NCBI RefSeq assembly: GCF_014930455.1
Contig: NZ_JAAIYO010000010.1
Location: 248,001-312,000, forward strand
Direction of reading: 5' to 3'
From: Corallococcus soli
Lineage (GTDB): Bacteria > Myxococcota > Myxococcia > Myxococcales > Myxococcaceae
DNA length: 64,000 nucleotides
Every line of letters starts with the position of its first letter. Positions within the stretch are counted from its first letter, which is position 1. The notes beneath the pieces are model-generated. The model ran no database searches. It had not been told where the DNA came from and saw nothing but the letters and a program-made list of their open reading frames with translations. The position numbers and the translations under genes are program-made. Shown one piece after another: positions 9,091-17,114 of the stretch.

Positions 9091-9108
9091 CCACCTCTAT
9101 ATAGGTGG
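9091..9108. promoter_or_regulatory. Inverted repeat with TATATA core just upstream of dprA
   Basis: CCACCT and AGGTGG arms surround CTATAT, an 18-bp symmetric element lying 20 bp before the dprA start and downstream of the putative promoter. It could be an operator or a small 5' UTR hairpin that controls translation of a competence gene. Confidence 0.35.
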
Positions 9109-9128
9109 GAAACAGGCGGGGGACGGGT

Positions 9129-10253
9129 ATGGCGGACACGGACACGGGCACACTCACCGCAGAACACCGCGCCTGCCTGGCGCTCTGGGCCATCCCTGGC
9201 CTGGGGCCCAAGACGCTGGACGCGGTGCGTGCGTTCGCCGGCGGGGCGCTGTCCCGTCTGGCGTCCGCCCCGGTGCGGGACTGGGTGTCCGACGTCCCGG
9301 TGCCCACCGCCGTCCGGCACCGCCTGGCGGCCGTCGCGTCCCTGGACGACCTGGCCTCGCGGGTGGAGTCCGCCTGTGCCGTGGCGGGCATCCGGGTGGC
9401 CTTCGCGGGCATGCCCGCCCATCCCGGCCGGTTGGTGGGGCTGGAGGACGCGCCGCCGCTGCTCTTCTACCGGGGCGAGCCCGGCCCTCCCCGGCGCCGG
9501 CTGGCCATGGTGGGCAGCCGGCACCCCGACCAGGGCTTCCTGCCGTTCGCGCGCACGTTCGCCCGGCAGGTGGCGGAGGCCGGTGTGGGGGTGGTGTCGG
9601 GCGCGGCGGAGGGGGTGGACCGGGCGTGCCACTGGGGCGCCCTGGACGCGGGCGGGGAGACGTGGGCGTTCCTGGGGTCGGCCCTGGATGCGTTGGATCC
9701 GGCCCAGGCCCGGCTGCTGCCCCACTTCCTCTCCCGGGGCGGGGTGTTCTTCAGCGAGCTGCCGCCCGGTGTCCGGGCGAGCACGACGACCTTCCCCCGG
9801 CGCAACCGACTCATCGCCGGAGCGTCGGACGCGGTGCTGGTGATGCGGGCCGGACTGGAGTCCGGGAGCCTGTACACGGCGGACGCGGCCCGCACCCAGG
9901 GCCGTCCGGTGTTCGCCCTGCCCGGGGACGTGTGGCAGCCGGCGGCGGCGGGCTGCAACGCCCTGCTGGCGGACGGGCGGGCCCGGGCCTGTACGTCGGC
10001 GGAAGCAATCTGCGCGGTGGTGGGCGTTCACCCCGCCCGGGCGGTGCCGGCGGGGCGTGAAGGAGGTTGGTGGGAGGCGCTGTCCGTGGAAGCGCGCGGG
10101 GCTTATGGGCTGTTGGACAGGGTTCCCCGGTCTTTCGACGAGGTGCTCGCTCACAGTCCGCTGTCCCCCGCCGCGCTCACGAGCGCCCTGGTGGAGTTGG
10201 AATTGTCGGGGCTGGTGGTCCAGCACCCGGGTAAACGGTACGAGAAGGTTTGA
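9129..10253 (+). CDS. dprA: DNA-processing protein DprA
   Basis: A 374-residue protein that loads RecA on incoming single-stranded DNA during transformation. The N-terminal helical part contains a helix-hairpin-helix-like GLGPKTLDAVRAF. The Rossmann-type DprA core starts with MVGSRHP (GSR at 129-131), followed by GVVSGAAEGVDRACH, ELPPGVRASTTTFPRRNR and GSLYTADAARTQGRPVFALPG split by short loops. The C-terminal winged helix (about 305-374) ends LVELELSGLVVQHPGKRYEKV-like. Length is typical. ATG 9129 is chosen over the upstream in-frame GTG 9105, which overlaps an inverted repeat. topA begins 23 bp after the stop, a common bacterial pairing. Confidence 0.92.
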   Translation: MADTDTGTLTAEHRACLALWAIPGLGPKTLDAVRAFAGGALSRLASAPVRDWVSDVPVPTAVRHRLAAVASLDDLASRVESACAVAGIRVAFAGMPAHPGRLVGLEDAPPLLFYRGEPGPPRRRLAMVGSRHPDQGFLPFARTFARQVAEAGVGVVSGAAEGVDRACHWGALDAGGETWAFLGSALDALDPAQARLLPHFLSRGGVFFSELPPGVRASTTTFPRRNRLIAGASDAVLVMRAGLESGSLYTADAARTQGRPVFALPGDVWQPAAAGCNALLADGRARACTSAEAICAVVGVHPARAVPAGREGGWWEALSVEARGAYGLLDRVPRSFDEVLAHSPLSPAALTSALVELELSGLVVQHPGKRYEKV

Positions 10254-10276
10254 AGGCAGTCCGAGGTAGGAGAGCC

Positions 10277-12919
10277 ATGGCCACGCGGAAGAAGACACAG
10301 GCGGCGCAGACGGAAGCGGCGACGGAGGAGACGACGCCCAAGAAGGCGGCCTCCAAGAAGCCGGCGGCCAAGAAGGCGCCCGCCAAGAAGGCGCCCGCCA
10401 AGAAGAAGACGGCGGCGAAGAAGGCCTCGGCCAAGAAGAAGACGGCGGCCCGTCGCCGTGGCGCGGACGGCGAGGAGCTTCCCACCGTGGACGCGGACGC
10501 GGAGGACGCCGAGGAAGAAGTCCCCGAGCGCCGTGGCAAGGGCCCGCACTACCTGGTGGTGGTGGAGTCTCCCGCCAAGGCCAAGACCATCAAGAAGTAC
10601 CTGGGCTCTGGCTACACGGTGAAGGCCTCCGTGGGGCACGTGAAGGATCTGCCCAAGAGCAAGATTGGCGTCGACGTGGAGGACGACTTCAAGCCCGAGT
10701 ACACGGTCATCAAGGGCAAGGAGAAGGTCCTCAACGAGCTGAAGAAGACGGCCAGGACGGTGGACCGCGTGTTCCTCGCGACGGACCCCGACCGCGAGGG
10801 CGAGGCCATCGCCTGGCACATCAAGGAGGAGCTGGCCCACCCGGACTCCCTCCGGGTGACCTTCAACGAGATCACCAAGAAGGCGGTGCAGGAAGCCATC
10901 GCCAATCCGCGCGAGCTCAACCAGGACAACTACGACTCGCAGCAGACGCGGCGCATCCTGGACCGGCTCGTCGGCTATCAAATCTCGCCGCTGCTCTGGA
11001 AGAAGATCCGCCGGGGCCTGTCCGCCGGCCGCGTGCAGTCCGTGGCGGTGCGCCTCATCGTGGAGCGCGAGGCGGAGATCAAGGCCTTCACGCCCGAGGA
11101 GTACTGGACGCTGGACGCGCTGGTGCAGGGCCCGCAGGGGCCGCCGCCCTTCAAGGCGAAGCTGTCCCGCGTGGACGGCAAGAAGGTGGAGCTGAAGGAC
11201 CGCGCCACCACGGACGGGCTCGTCGCGGAGCTGAAGGACGCGCCCTTCACCGTCACCAAGGTGGACCGCAAGGAGCGCCGCCGCAACGCGCCCGCGCCCT
11301 TCATCACCTCCAAGCTCCAGCAGGAGGCGGCGAACCGGCTGCACTTCACCGCCAAGAAGACGATGACGCTGGCGCAGAAGCTGTACGAAGGCGTGCCGCT
11401 GGGTGAGGAGGGCCAGACGGCGCTCATCACGTACATGCGCACGGACTCCACGCGCCTGTCGGACGACGCCGTCACGCAGGTGCGCGAGTTCATTGGCCAG
11501 AAGTACGGCGCGGACTACCTGCCGCCGGAGCCCATGGTTTACAAGAGCCGCAAGAGCGCCCAGGACGCGCACGAGGCCATCCGGCCCACGTCCCTGGAGT
11601 ACCCGCCCGAGCGCGTGCGTCCCTTCTTCGACGCGATGGACGAGTCGGACATGTTCCGCCTCTACGAGCTCATCTGGAACCGCTTCGTCGCGTGCCAGAT
11701 GAAGCCCGCCGTGTACGACCAGACGGCCGCGGACATCACCGCGGGCCGCGCCACCTTCCGCGCGTCCGGCAGCACGCTGAAGTTCCCCGGCTACCTGGGC
11801 GTGTACGGCGCTGGCCTCACGCCGGAAGAGGAGTCCGAGCGCGACAAGGCCAAGGCCGCCGGTGAGGACGGCGCCGAGGACGTGGTGGGCGAGCTGCCGC
11901 CCCTCAACGAGGGCGAGGTGCTGGCCCTGCACAAGCTGCTCAACGAGCAGCACTTCACCCAGCCGCCCCCGCGCTTCAGCGAGGCCACGCTGGTGAAGGA
12001 GCTGGAGGAGCGCGGCATCGGCCGTCCGTCCACGTACGCGGCCATCCTCTCCAACATCCAGGACAAGAAGTACGTGGAGAAGCTGGAGAGCCGCTTCCGC
12101 CCCACGGACCTGGGGCAGATGACCAACGAGCTGCTGGTGAAGCACTTCCCCCATGAACTGGACGTGACGTTCACGGCCAGCATGGAGGAGAAGCTGGACC
12201 AGATCTCCGACGGCGGCGCCAGCTGGAAGACCGTGCTCCACGACTTCTACGGGCCCTTCAAGGAGACCCTGGAGAAGGCCGAAGCGGAGATGCGCGACGT
12301 CAAGCGCGAGGAGATCAAGACCGACATCGCCTGCGAGAAGTGCGGCAACCCGTTCGTCATCAAGTTCGGGAAGATGGGCCACTTCCTCGCCTGCTCGAAC
12401 TACCCCGACTGCAAGAACACCAAGGACTTCAAGCGGGACGCCGAGGGGAAGATCGTCATCGTGGAGGAGGAGACCACGGACGAGAAATGCGAGAAGTGCG
12501 CCAAGCCCATGGTCATCAAGCGCGGCCGGTTCGGGCGCTTCATGGCGTGCTCGGGCTACCCGGACTGCAAGACGTCCAAGCCCATCTCCATCGGCGTGTC
12601 GTGCCCGGAGTGCAAGGTGGGCTACCTCACCGAGCGCCGCAGCGGACGGGGGAAGATCTTCTTCGGCTGCAACCGCTACCCGGACTGCAAGTTCGCCGCG
12701 TGGGACCGGCCGCTCCCGGAGGCGTGCCCGCAGTGCGCGTCGCCGTACCTCCTGCAGAAGTACTCCAAGCGGGACGGCGCCTACATCTCCTGCCCGAACA
12801 AGGAATGCGACTACCGCCGCGAGGTGGTGGAGCAGGGCGTCCCCGGCGCTCCCGGGGAGGCCTCCGCGGGTGCGCCTGCCGAGGCAGCAGCCGCTCCGCT
12901 GCCCCCTTCGGCGGCCTGA
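10277..12919 (+). CDS. topA: DNA topoisomerase I with histone-H1-like lysine-rich N-terminal extension
   Basis: An 880-residue type IA topoisomerase that relaxes negative supercoils. The catalytic core begins at about residue 90 with the TOPRIM segment HYLVVVESPAKAKTIKKYLG and has DPDREGEAIAWH. The active-site tyrosine is Tyr386 in ITYMRTDSTRLS. Four C-terminal Cys4 zinc repeats follow (CEKCGNPF...CSNYPDC, CEKCAKPM...CSGYPDC, CPECKVGY...CNRYPDC, CPQCASPY...CPNKEC), then an Ala/Pro tail. The first 90 residues are unusual: tandem AKKAP/AKKK units resembling the histone H1 C-terminal tail, then an acidic stretch. The start at ATG 10277 keeps the whole basic region. Probably in one operon with dprA. 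Confidence 0.95.
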   Translation: MATRKKTQAAQTEAATEETTPKKAASKKPAAKKAPAKKAPAKKKTAAKKASAKKKTAARRRGADGEELPTVDADAEDAEEEVPERRGKGPHYLVVVESPAKAKTIKKYLGSGYTVKASVGHVKDLPKSKIGVDVEDDFKPEYTVIKGKEKVLNELKKTARTVDRVFLATDPDREGEAIAWHIKEELAHPDSLRVTFNEITKKAVQEAIANPRELNQDNYDSQQTRRILDRLVGYQISPLLWKKIRRGLSAGRVQSVAVRLIVEREAEIKAFTPEEYWTLDALVQGPQGPPPFKAKLSRVDGKKVELKDRATTDGLVAELKDAPFTVTKVDRKERRRNAPAPFITSKLQQEAANRLHFTAKKTMTLAQKLYEGVPLGEEGQTALITYMRTDSTRLSDDAVTQVREFIGQKYGADYLPPEPMVYKSRKSAQDAHEAIRPTSLEYPPERVRPFFDAMDESDMFRLYELIWNRFVACQMKPAVYDQTAADITAGRATFRASGSTLKFPGYLGVYGAGLTPEEESERDKAKAAGEDGAEDVVGELPPLNEGEVLALHKLLNEQHFTQPPPRFSEATLVKELEERGIGRPSTYAAILSNIQDKKYVEKLESRFRPTDLGQMTNELLVKHFPHELDVTFTASMEEKLDQISDGGASWKTVLHDFYGPFKETLEKAEAEMRDVKREEIKTDIACEKCGNPFVIKFGKMGHFLACSNYPDCKNTKDFKRDAEGKIVIVEEETTDEKCEKCAKPMVIKRGRFGRFMACSGYPDCKTSKPISIGVSCPECKVGYLTERRSGRGKIFFGCNRYPDCKFAAWDRPLPEACPQCASPYLLQKYSKRDGAYISCPNKECDYRREVVEQGVPGAPGEASAGAPAEAAAAPLPPSAA

Positions 12920-12937
12920 GCGGAAAGCTGAGTCATT

Positions 12938-12963
12938 CCAGGGGGCTGGGTGGACCCCCCTGG
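12938..12963 (+). terminator. Weak terminator hairpin after topA
   Basis: CCAGGGGG and CCCCCTGG arms (8 bp) with a 10-base loop, directly before and touching the -35 box of the agl promoter. There is no T-run. Confidence 0.35.
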
Positions 12964-12964
12964 C

Positions 12965-12994
12965 TTGACACCCTCGCGGGCGAAGCCCTACAAG
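12965..12994 (+). promoter_or_regulatory. Sigma-70-type promoter of the agl motor operon
   Basis: Perfect TTGACA (12965-12970), an 18-bp spacer and TACAAG (12989-12994). It lies about 90 bp before the aglR start and is the best vegetative promoter match I found in the window. Confidence 0.65.
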
Positions 12995-13083
12995 TCCGGA
13001 TTGCTCCCGGCCCGTGATCGCAAGCCTCCTGCCCGTTCGCGGCAGGGGTGCGCGCGGGGGGCAGCGAAAGGACGCACTCCGCG

Positions 13084-13836
13084 ATGAATCCCTCCGTGAA
13101 CGCGTTGTTGAGCATGGTCCTGGCCGAGGCGGCTCCCGCGGCCAGCCAGCCCCCCTCTGGAGGTCTGGTGGACTTCGTCTTCACCGCGTTCGAGGCCGGC
13201 GGCCACTTCATGCTGGTGAACCTGTTCTGGCTGTTCGCCTCGCTGGCCGTCATCGGTGAGCGCGCGGTGACGCTGCTGTTCCGCTACCGCCTCAACGCGA
13301 GCGCGTTCATCGAACAGGTCCACAAGATGGTGCGCAGCGGCAACCTGGACCGCGCGGTGAAGTTCTGCGGCATGGCGCCGCGCTCGCCGCTGGCCCGCGT
13401 CATCCGCGCGGGGCTCATCAACGCGAACCGGGGTGAAGTGGAGGTGGCCAAGTCCGTGGAGGAGGCGCTGGCGGAGTACACGCCGCACGTCACCCGCCGG
13501 GTGCAGTGGCTGTGGTCGCTCGCGAACATCGCGACGCTGGTGGGACTCGTCGGCACCATCGTGGGCCTCATCGGCACCTTCCGCGCGCTGGGCAACGTGC
13601 CGGCGGACCAGAAGCAGGCGCTGCTCTCCAACGGCATCTCGGAGGCCATGTACAACACGGGCTTCGGGCTCTCCATCGCCGTCATCTGCATCGTGGCGCA
13701 CCTGTTCTTCCACACATACGCGAAGAACATGGTGGAGACGGTGGAGCTGAACGCGCTCAAGCTGGAGAACCTGCTGTCGCGCCGCGGCTCGCTGGAAGTG
13801 GTCCCCAAGGACGACGACGTCCGGGCGGCGTCGTAG
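13084..13836 (+). CDS. aglR: MotA/TolQ/ExbB proton channel, gliding motor AglR
   Basis: A 250-residue inner-membrane proton-channel subunit. A short periplasmic N-terminus precedes TM1 (about 40-62, FMLVNLFWLFASLAVIGERA). A cytoplasmic loop holds the TolQ-like block SPLARVIRAGLINANRGEVE. TM2 and TM3 (about 140-162 and 185-207) carry LVGLVGTIVGLIGTFRALG and GFGLSIAVICIVAHLFF. It is followed by two TolR-type genes, the order known for aglR-aglQ-aglS of Myxococcus xanthus, whose products power adventurous gliding with the proton-motive force. ATG 13084 follows an AAAGGA site. The agl assignment is stronger than generic TolQ because of gene order and Asp28 in the next gene. Confidence 0.82.
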   Translation: MNPSVNALLSMVLAEAAPAASQPPSGGLVDFVFTAFEAGGHFMLVNLFWLFASLAVIGERAVTLLFRYRLNASAFIEQVHKMVRSGNLDRAVKFCGMAPRSPLARVIRAGLINANRGEVEVAKSVEEALAEYTPHVTRRVQWLWSLANIATLVGLVGTIVGLIGTFRALGNVPADQKQALLSNGISEAMYNTGFGLSIAVICIVAHLFFHTYAKNMVETVELNALKLENLLSRRGSLEVVPKDDDVRAAS

Positions 13837-13861
13837 TCCCCGCTGGCTTCCGGAGCCACGC

Positions 13862-14392
13862 ATGGCGCTCTACTACTCCCGCCGCAAGCTGAAGCCGAGG
13901 GAAGAGGAAGAGGGGGGCGAGCTGAACATCGTCCCGTACCTCGACATCCTCATGAACCTCATCATCTTCATGCTGCTGTCCATCACGGGCCTGACGGCCT
14001 TTGGCGCGCTCAACGTGTCCGCGCCCACGTACGGCGGCGGTGCTTCCGCCAGCGCGGGACAGGCGGAAGCGGAGGCGCCCAAGCTGAACCTGCAGGTGCT
14101 CATCTCCGAGAAGGGCCTCTACGTCCGGGGCAACGGCAAGGAGGCCGCGGCCCCGGAGGGGGGGGCGCCCACGCTGCCGAAGCTCGCGAGCGGCGCCTAT
14201 GACTACGCGGCGCTCAACGCGCAGCTGGTGAAGATCAAGGCGGAGTTCCCCCAGGAGACGAAGGTCATCTTGGTGGCGGATCCAGGCGTTCACTACGAGG
14301 CCCTCATCCACACGATGGACGCCCTGCGCGAGACGGCGACGCCCACGAATCGCAAGCTGCTGTTCCCCGACGTCACCCTGGGCACCCTGTAG
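13862..14392 (+). CDS. aglQ: ExbD/TolR family protein, gliding motor AglQ
   Basis: A 176-residue single-pass inner-membrane protein. The N-terminus reads LNIVPYLDILMNLIIFMLLS, with the proton-conducting aspartate at position 28, the same number as the essential Asp28 of M. xanthus AglQ. One TM helix (about 27-47) is followed by a periplasmic domain (50-176) of the ExbD/TolR type, which binds peptidoglycan or partners. It starts 25 bp after aglR and ends 2 bp before aglS, so the three are surely one transcript. The alternative, a Tol-Pal or TonB energiser, is less likely since no tolA, tolB, pal or tonB gene is nearby. Confidence 0.82.
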   Translation: MALYYSRRKLKPREEEEGGELNIVPYLDILMNLIIFMLLSITGLTAFGALNVSAPTYGGGASASAGQAEAEAPKLNLQVLISEKGLYVRGNGKEAAAPEGGAPTLPKLASGAYDYAALNAQLVKIKAEFPQETKVILVADPGVHYEALIHTMDALRETATPTNRKLLFPDVTLGTL

Positions 14393-14394
14393 CC

Positions 14395-14979
14395 ATGTCC
14401 GAGCCCGCCGCGCCCCCGACCCCCGCCGAAGCCGATCAGCTCGCGCGCATGCGCTACCGCCGCGCCCTCGCGCGCAAGAAGCGCAAGGAGCGCGAGGCCG
14501 CGTCTGAAGTGAGGGAGCTCAACATCACCGCGATGATGGACATGATGACCATCATCCTGGTGTTCCTGCTGAAGTCCTTCGCGTCATCCTCCGCGTCCAT
14601 CACCGCGTCCGACGACGTCCGCCCGCCCATCTCCTCCACGCGCGCGACGCCCAAGGACACGGTGGCCGTCACCATCACCGCGAGCCACATCATGGTGGGC
14701 GAGCGCAAGGTGGTGCAGCTGACGAACCAGGCCATCCCGGAGGCCCAGCTCGCTCCGGACAAGCGGCTGATCCTGGGGCTGGATGAGCAGCTGAAGAAGG
14801 AAGTGAAGAAGCTCAAGTACATCGCCGAGCGAAACCCGACGGCGCCGTTCAGCCACGAGCTGTCCATCATCGCGGACAAGGCCGTGCCGTACGATCTGCT
14901 CGTCAGCGTGCTCTACACGGCGGGCCAGAACGAGCTGGAGAACTACCGCTTCATCGTGCTCCAGGGTAACCCCGAATAG
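14395..14979 (+). CDS. aglS: ExbD/TolR family protein, gliding motor AglS
   Basis: A 194-residue second TolR-type subunit. A basic cytoplasmic N-terminus (MRYRRALARKKRKERE) leads to the TM segment ELNITAMMDMMTIILVFLL, with the channel aspartate at residue 49. A periplasmic domain follows (about 70-194). In M. xanthus AglQ and AglS both pair with AglR to form the stator that drives focal-adhesion gliding along the periplasm. The start is 2 bp after the aglQ stop. The gene ends at a hairpin shared with the convergent DksA-like gene. Confidence 0.8.
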   Translation: MSEPAAPPTPAEADQLARMRYRRALARKKRKEREAASEVRELNITAMMDMMTIILVFLLKSFASSSASITASDDVRPPISSTRATPKDTVAVTITASHIMVGERKVVQLTNQAIPEAQLAPDKRLILGLDEQLKKEVKKLKYIAERNPTAPFSHELSIIADKAVPYDLLVSVLYTAGQNELENYRFIVLQGNPE

Positions 14980-15002
14980 GGGCCGGCCCGCCGGACACAC
15001 GA

Positions 15003-15033
15003 CTCCCCCGCGCGGGATGGACGCACGGGGGAG
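15003..15033. terminator. Bidirectional hairpin between aglS and the DksA-like gene
   Basis: CTCCCCCG and CGGGGGAG arms (8 bp, perfect) separated by 15 bases, centred in the 69-bp gap between two convergent genes. No T-run on either side. Confidence 0.5.
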
Positions 15034-15048
15034 GGCCTGACGTCTTCG

Positions 15049-15441
15049 CTAGAGGGACAGGCTGCCCACGTGCCGGGCGGCGTCACGCGTCTCCTGCTCG
15101 TGGAGGGCGGCGTCCTCTTCGCAGCGGATGGCGAAGGGCATGGCCTCCAGCCGGTCCATGGAGATCTCGTTCCCGCAGTCCACGCACTCGCCGAACACGT
15201 CCGTGTCCATGCGGCGCAGCGCGGCGTCAATGAGCATGATCTCCCGGCGCTGGGCCTCGATGAGCGTGGAGAGCGTGTAGTCCGCCAGCTCCGCCTGCGC
15301 CTGCTCCTCGTATTCGGGGTCGCGCTCCTGGTCCTTCAGCGCCATCAGCTCCCGGCGAGCGCCCGCCTGGGCCTCCTCGGTCGTCTTGCGGCGCTTCTGG
15401 AGAAGCTCACGGATTCCCACCAGGTCCTTGGCTCGGCTCAT
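15049..15441 (-). CDS. DksA/TraR-family protein with incomplete zinc finger
   Basis: A 130-residue protein with a long N-terminal coiled coil (about 10-80, [19 protein letters not shown]) and a C-terminal zinc-finger region. DksA-type proteins insert the coiled coil into the RNA polymerase secondary channel and act with ppGpp. The family finger is CxxC-x17-CxxC; here it reads [18 protein letters not shown] then AIRCEEDA, so the fourth cysteine is replaced by Asp. Zinc binding may be lost, as in several Cys-poor DksA paralogues. ATG 15441 is the first start giving a family-like N-terminus ([10 protein letters not shown]). Faces aglS convergently. Confidence 0.82.
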   Translation of the reverse strand: MSRAKDLVGIRELLQKRRKTTEEAQAGARRELMALKDQERDPEYEEQAQAELADYTLSTLIEAQRREIMLIDAALRRMDTDVFGECVDCGNEISMDRLEAMPFAIRCEEDAALHEQETRDAARHVGSLSL

Positions 15442-15737
15442 GGCTGCGTCACTCCCATCCCGGTTCACGGTTGAACGGCGCTCGCGGCCGGCGGTGTCAT
15501 CCCGGCGCGAAGACCGCGAGAAACCTAGGGTTGGATCCCAGGTGGGGAAACCTCGCCTCCCTGTCGGCACGCATGGCGGGACGCAGGGCAGGCGGCCAGC
15601 CGTGGGCCGGGTGGGAAGTGGAAAGAGGACGCGGGGTTGCCGCGCTGCTTTCACGGCTGGGAAAGGGCGCGACCTTCCTGCTAACAGGGACGCCCGGGTG
15701 GCCTGAAACACGGGCGCGCCGGGTGGGTGGAGGTTGC
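15442..15737. other. Divergent intergenic region between the DksA-like gene and trmFO
   Basis: About 300 bp of GC-rich DNA between two divergent starts. I found no convincing -35/-10 pair, no hairpin above 8 bp and no small gene; both promoters presumably lie here. Confidence 0.4.
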
Positions 15738-17114
15738 ATGTCGGACGTGAAGCAGCGGGTGACGGTGATTGGCGGGGGCCTGGCGGGCACCGAGTGCGCG
15801 TACCAGCTCGCGCGGCGCGGCGTGCCGGTGGTGCTGCGCGAGATGAAGCCGCACAAGCGCTCCCCCGCGCACAAGTCGGACTCGCTCGCGGAGCTGGTGT
15901 GCAGCAACTCGCTGCGCTCGGACAACCCGGAGAGCGCCATTGGCCTGCTGCACGCGGAGCTGCGCGCGCTGGGCTCGCTGGTGCTGGGCAGCGCGGACCT
16001 GCACCGGGTGCCGGCGGGGGACGCGCTGGCGGTGGAGCGCGAGGGCTTCTCCCGTGAAATCACCACCCGGCTCCAGTCCGGCGTGGGCGTGGAGGTTGTC
16101 GGCGGGGAGGTGGAGCGGATCCCGGACGAGGGCGTGGTGGTGGTGGCGACGGGGCCGCTGACGTCGGACGCGCTCACGGCGGAGCTGGAGCGCCACGTGG
16201 GCACGAAGCTCTACTTCTACGACTCCATCGCGCCCATCCTGTCCGGGGACTCCATCGACATGGACGTGGCCTTCCGCCAGAGCCGCTACGGCAAGGGCGG
16301 CGGGGATGACTACCTCAACCTGCCGATGACGCGCGACGAGTACTACCGCTTCGTCAACGAGGTGAAGGCGGGCCAGAAGCTGGTGCCGCACAGCTTCGAG
16401 GAACCGAAATACTTCGAAGGGTGTCTGCCCATCGAAGTGATGGCCGAGCGCGGAGATGACACGCTGGCCTTCGGGCCGCTCAAGCCGGTGGGGCTGAAGG
16501 ACCCGCGCACGGGCAAGGACCCCTACGCGGTGGTGCAGCTGCGCATGGAGGACAAGGCCGGCACGGCGTGGAACATGGTGGGCTTCCAGACGCGCCTGAC
16601 GTGGGGCGAGCAGAAGCGCATCTTCATGTCCTGCATCCCGGGCCTCCAGAACGCGGAGTTCCTGCGGATGGGGCAGATCCACCGCAACACGTTCATCGAC
16701 TCGCCGCGCCTGCTGGCGGAGGACCTGTCGCTGAAGACAGAGCGGCGGGTGTTCTTCGCGGGGCAGGTGACGGGGGTGGAGGGCTACGTGGAGAGCGCGG
16801 CGTGCGGCTACCTGGTGGCGCTGGCGGTGCATGCGCGCCTCACGGGGGGCACGTTCGTGCCGCCTCCGGCGACGACGGCGCTGGGGTCGCTGTACCGGCA
16901 CGTCACCGGCGAGGCGCACCCGCCGGACCACCCGCACCAGCCCACCAACGTCATCTTCGGCCTGTTCCCGCCCCTGTCGGGGCGGATGAAGAAGGCGGAC
17001 AAGCGCGCGGCCTACTCGGCGCGGGCGAAGCAGGACCTGGCGGCCTGGCTGCCACATGCGGGCGCCCCGGACTCGGGCGCCCCCCAAGCGACGGACGAAC
17101 AGAGGAGCGCATGA
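15738..17114 (+). CDS. trmFO: tRNA (uracil-5-)-methyltransferase TrmFO (folate/FAD-dependent)
   Basis: A 458-residue flavoprotein that makes ribothymidine at tRNA position 54 using methylene-tetrahydrofolate. The FAD-binding motif is [20 protein letters not shown] (residues 8-27). The family block [19 protein letters not shown] is present, as are [21 protein letters not shown] and a C-terminal [21 protein letters not shown] 15738 gives the standard family start; a longer in-frame extension upstream lacks similarity. The stop overlaps the start of the next gene (ATGA), so translation is coupled. Length is normal (430-470). The protein depends on the folate pool that folD, metF and the gcv genes in this window also serve. 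Confidence 0.94.
   Translation: MSDVKQRVTVIGGGLAGTECAYQLARRGVPVVLREMKPHKRSPAHKSDSLAELVCSNSLRSDNPESAIGLLHAELRALGSLVLGSADLHRVPAGDALAVEREGFSREITTRLQSGVGVEVVGGEVERIPDEGVVVVATGPLTSDALTAELERHVGTKLYFYDSIAPILSGDSIDMDVAFRQSRYGKGGGDDYLNLPMTRDEYYRFVNEVKAGQKLVPHSFEEPKYFEGCLPIEVMAERGDDTLAFGPLKPVGLKDPRTGKDPYAVVQLRMEDKAGTAWNMVGFQTRLTWGEQKRIFMSCIPGLQNAEFLRMGQIHRNTFIDSPRLLAEDLSLKTERRVFFAGQVTGVEGYVESAACGYLVALAVHARLTGGTFVPPPATTALGSLYRHVTGEAHPPDHPHQPTNVIFGLFPPLSGRMKKADKRAAYSARAKQDLAAWLPHAGAPDSGAPQATDEQRSA

Noticed and set aside
13084-14979. tolQ-tolR or exbB-exbD for Tol-Pal or TonB
   Set aside because: Two TolR-type genes in a row, Asp28 in the first one, and no tolA, tolB, pal or tonB nearby favour the gliding motor agl genes.
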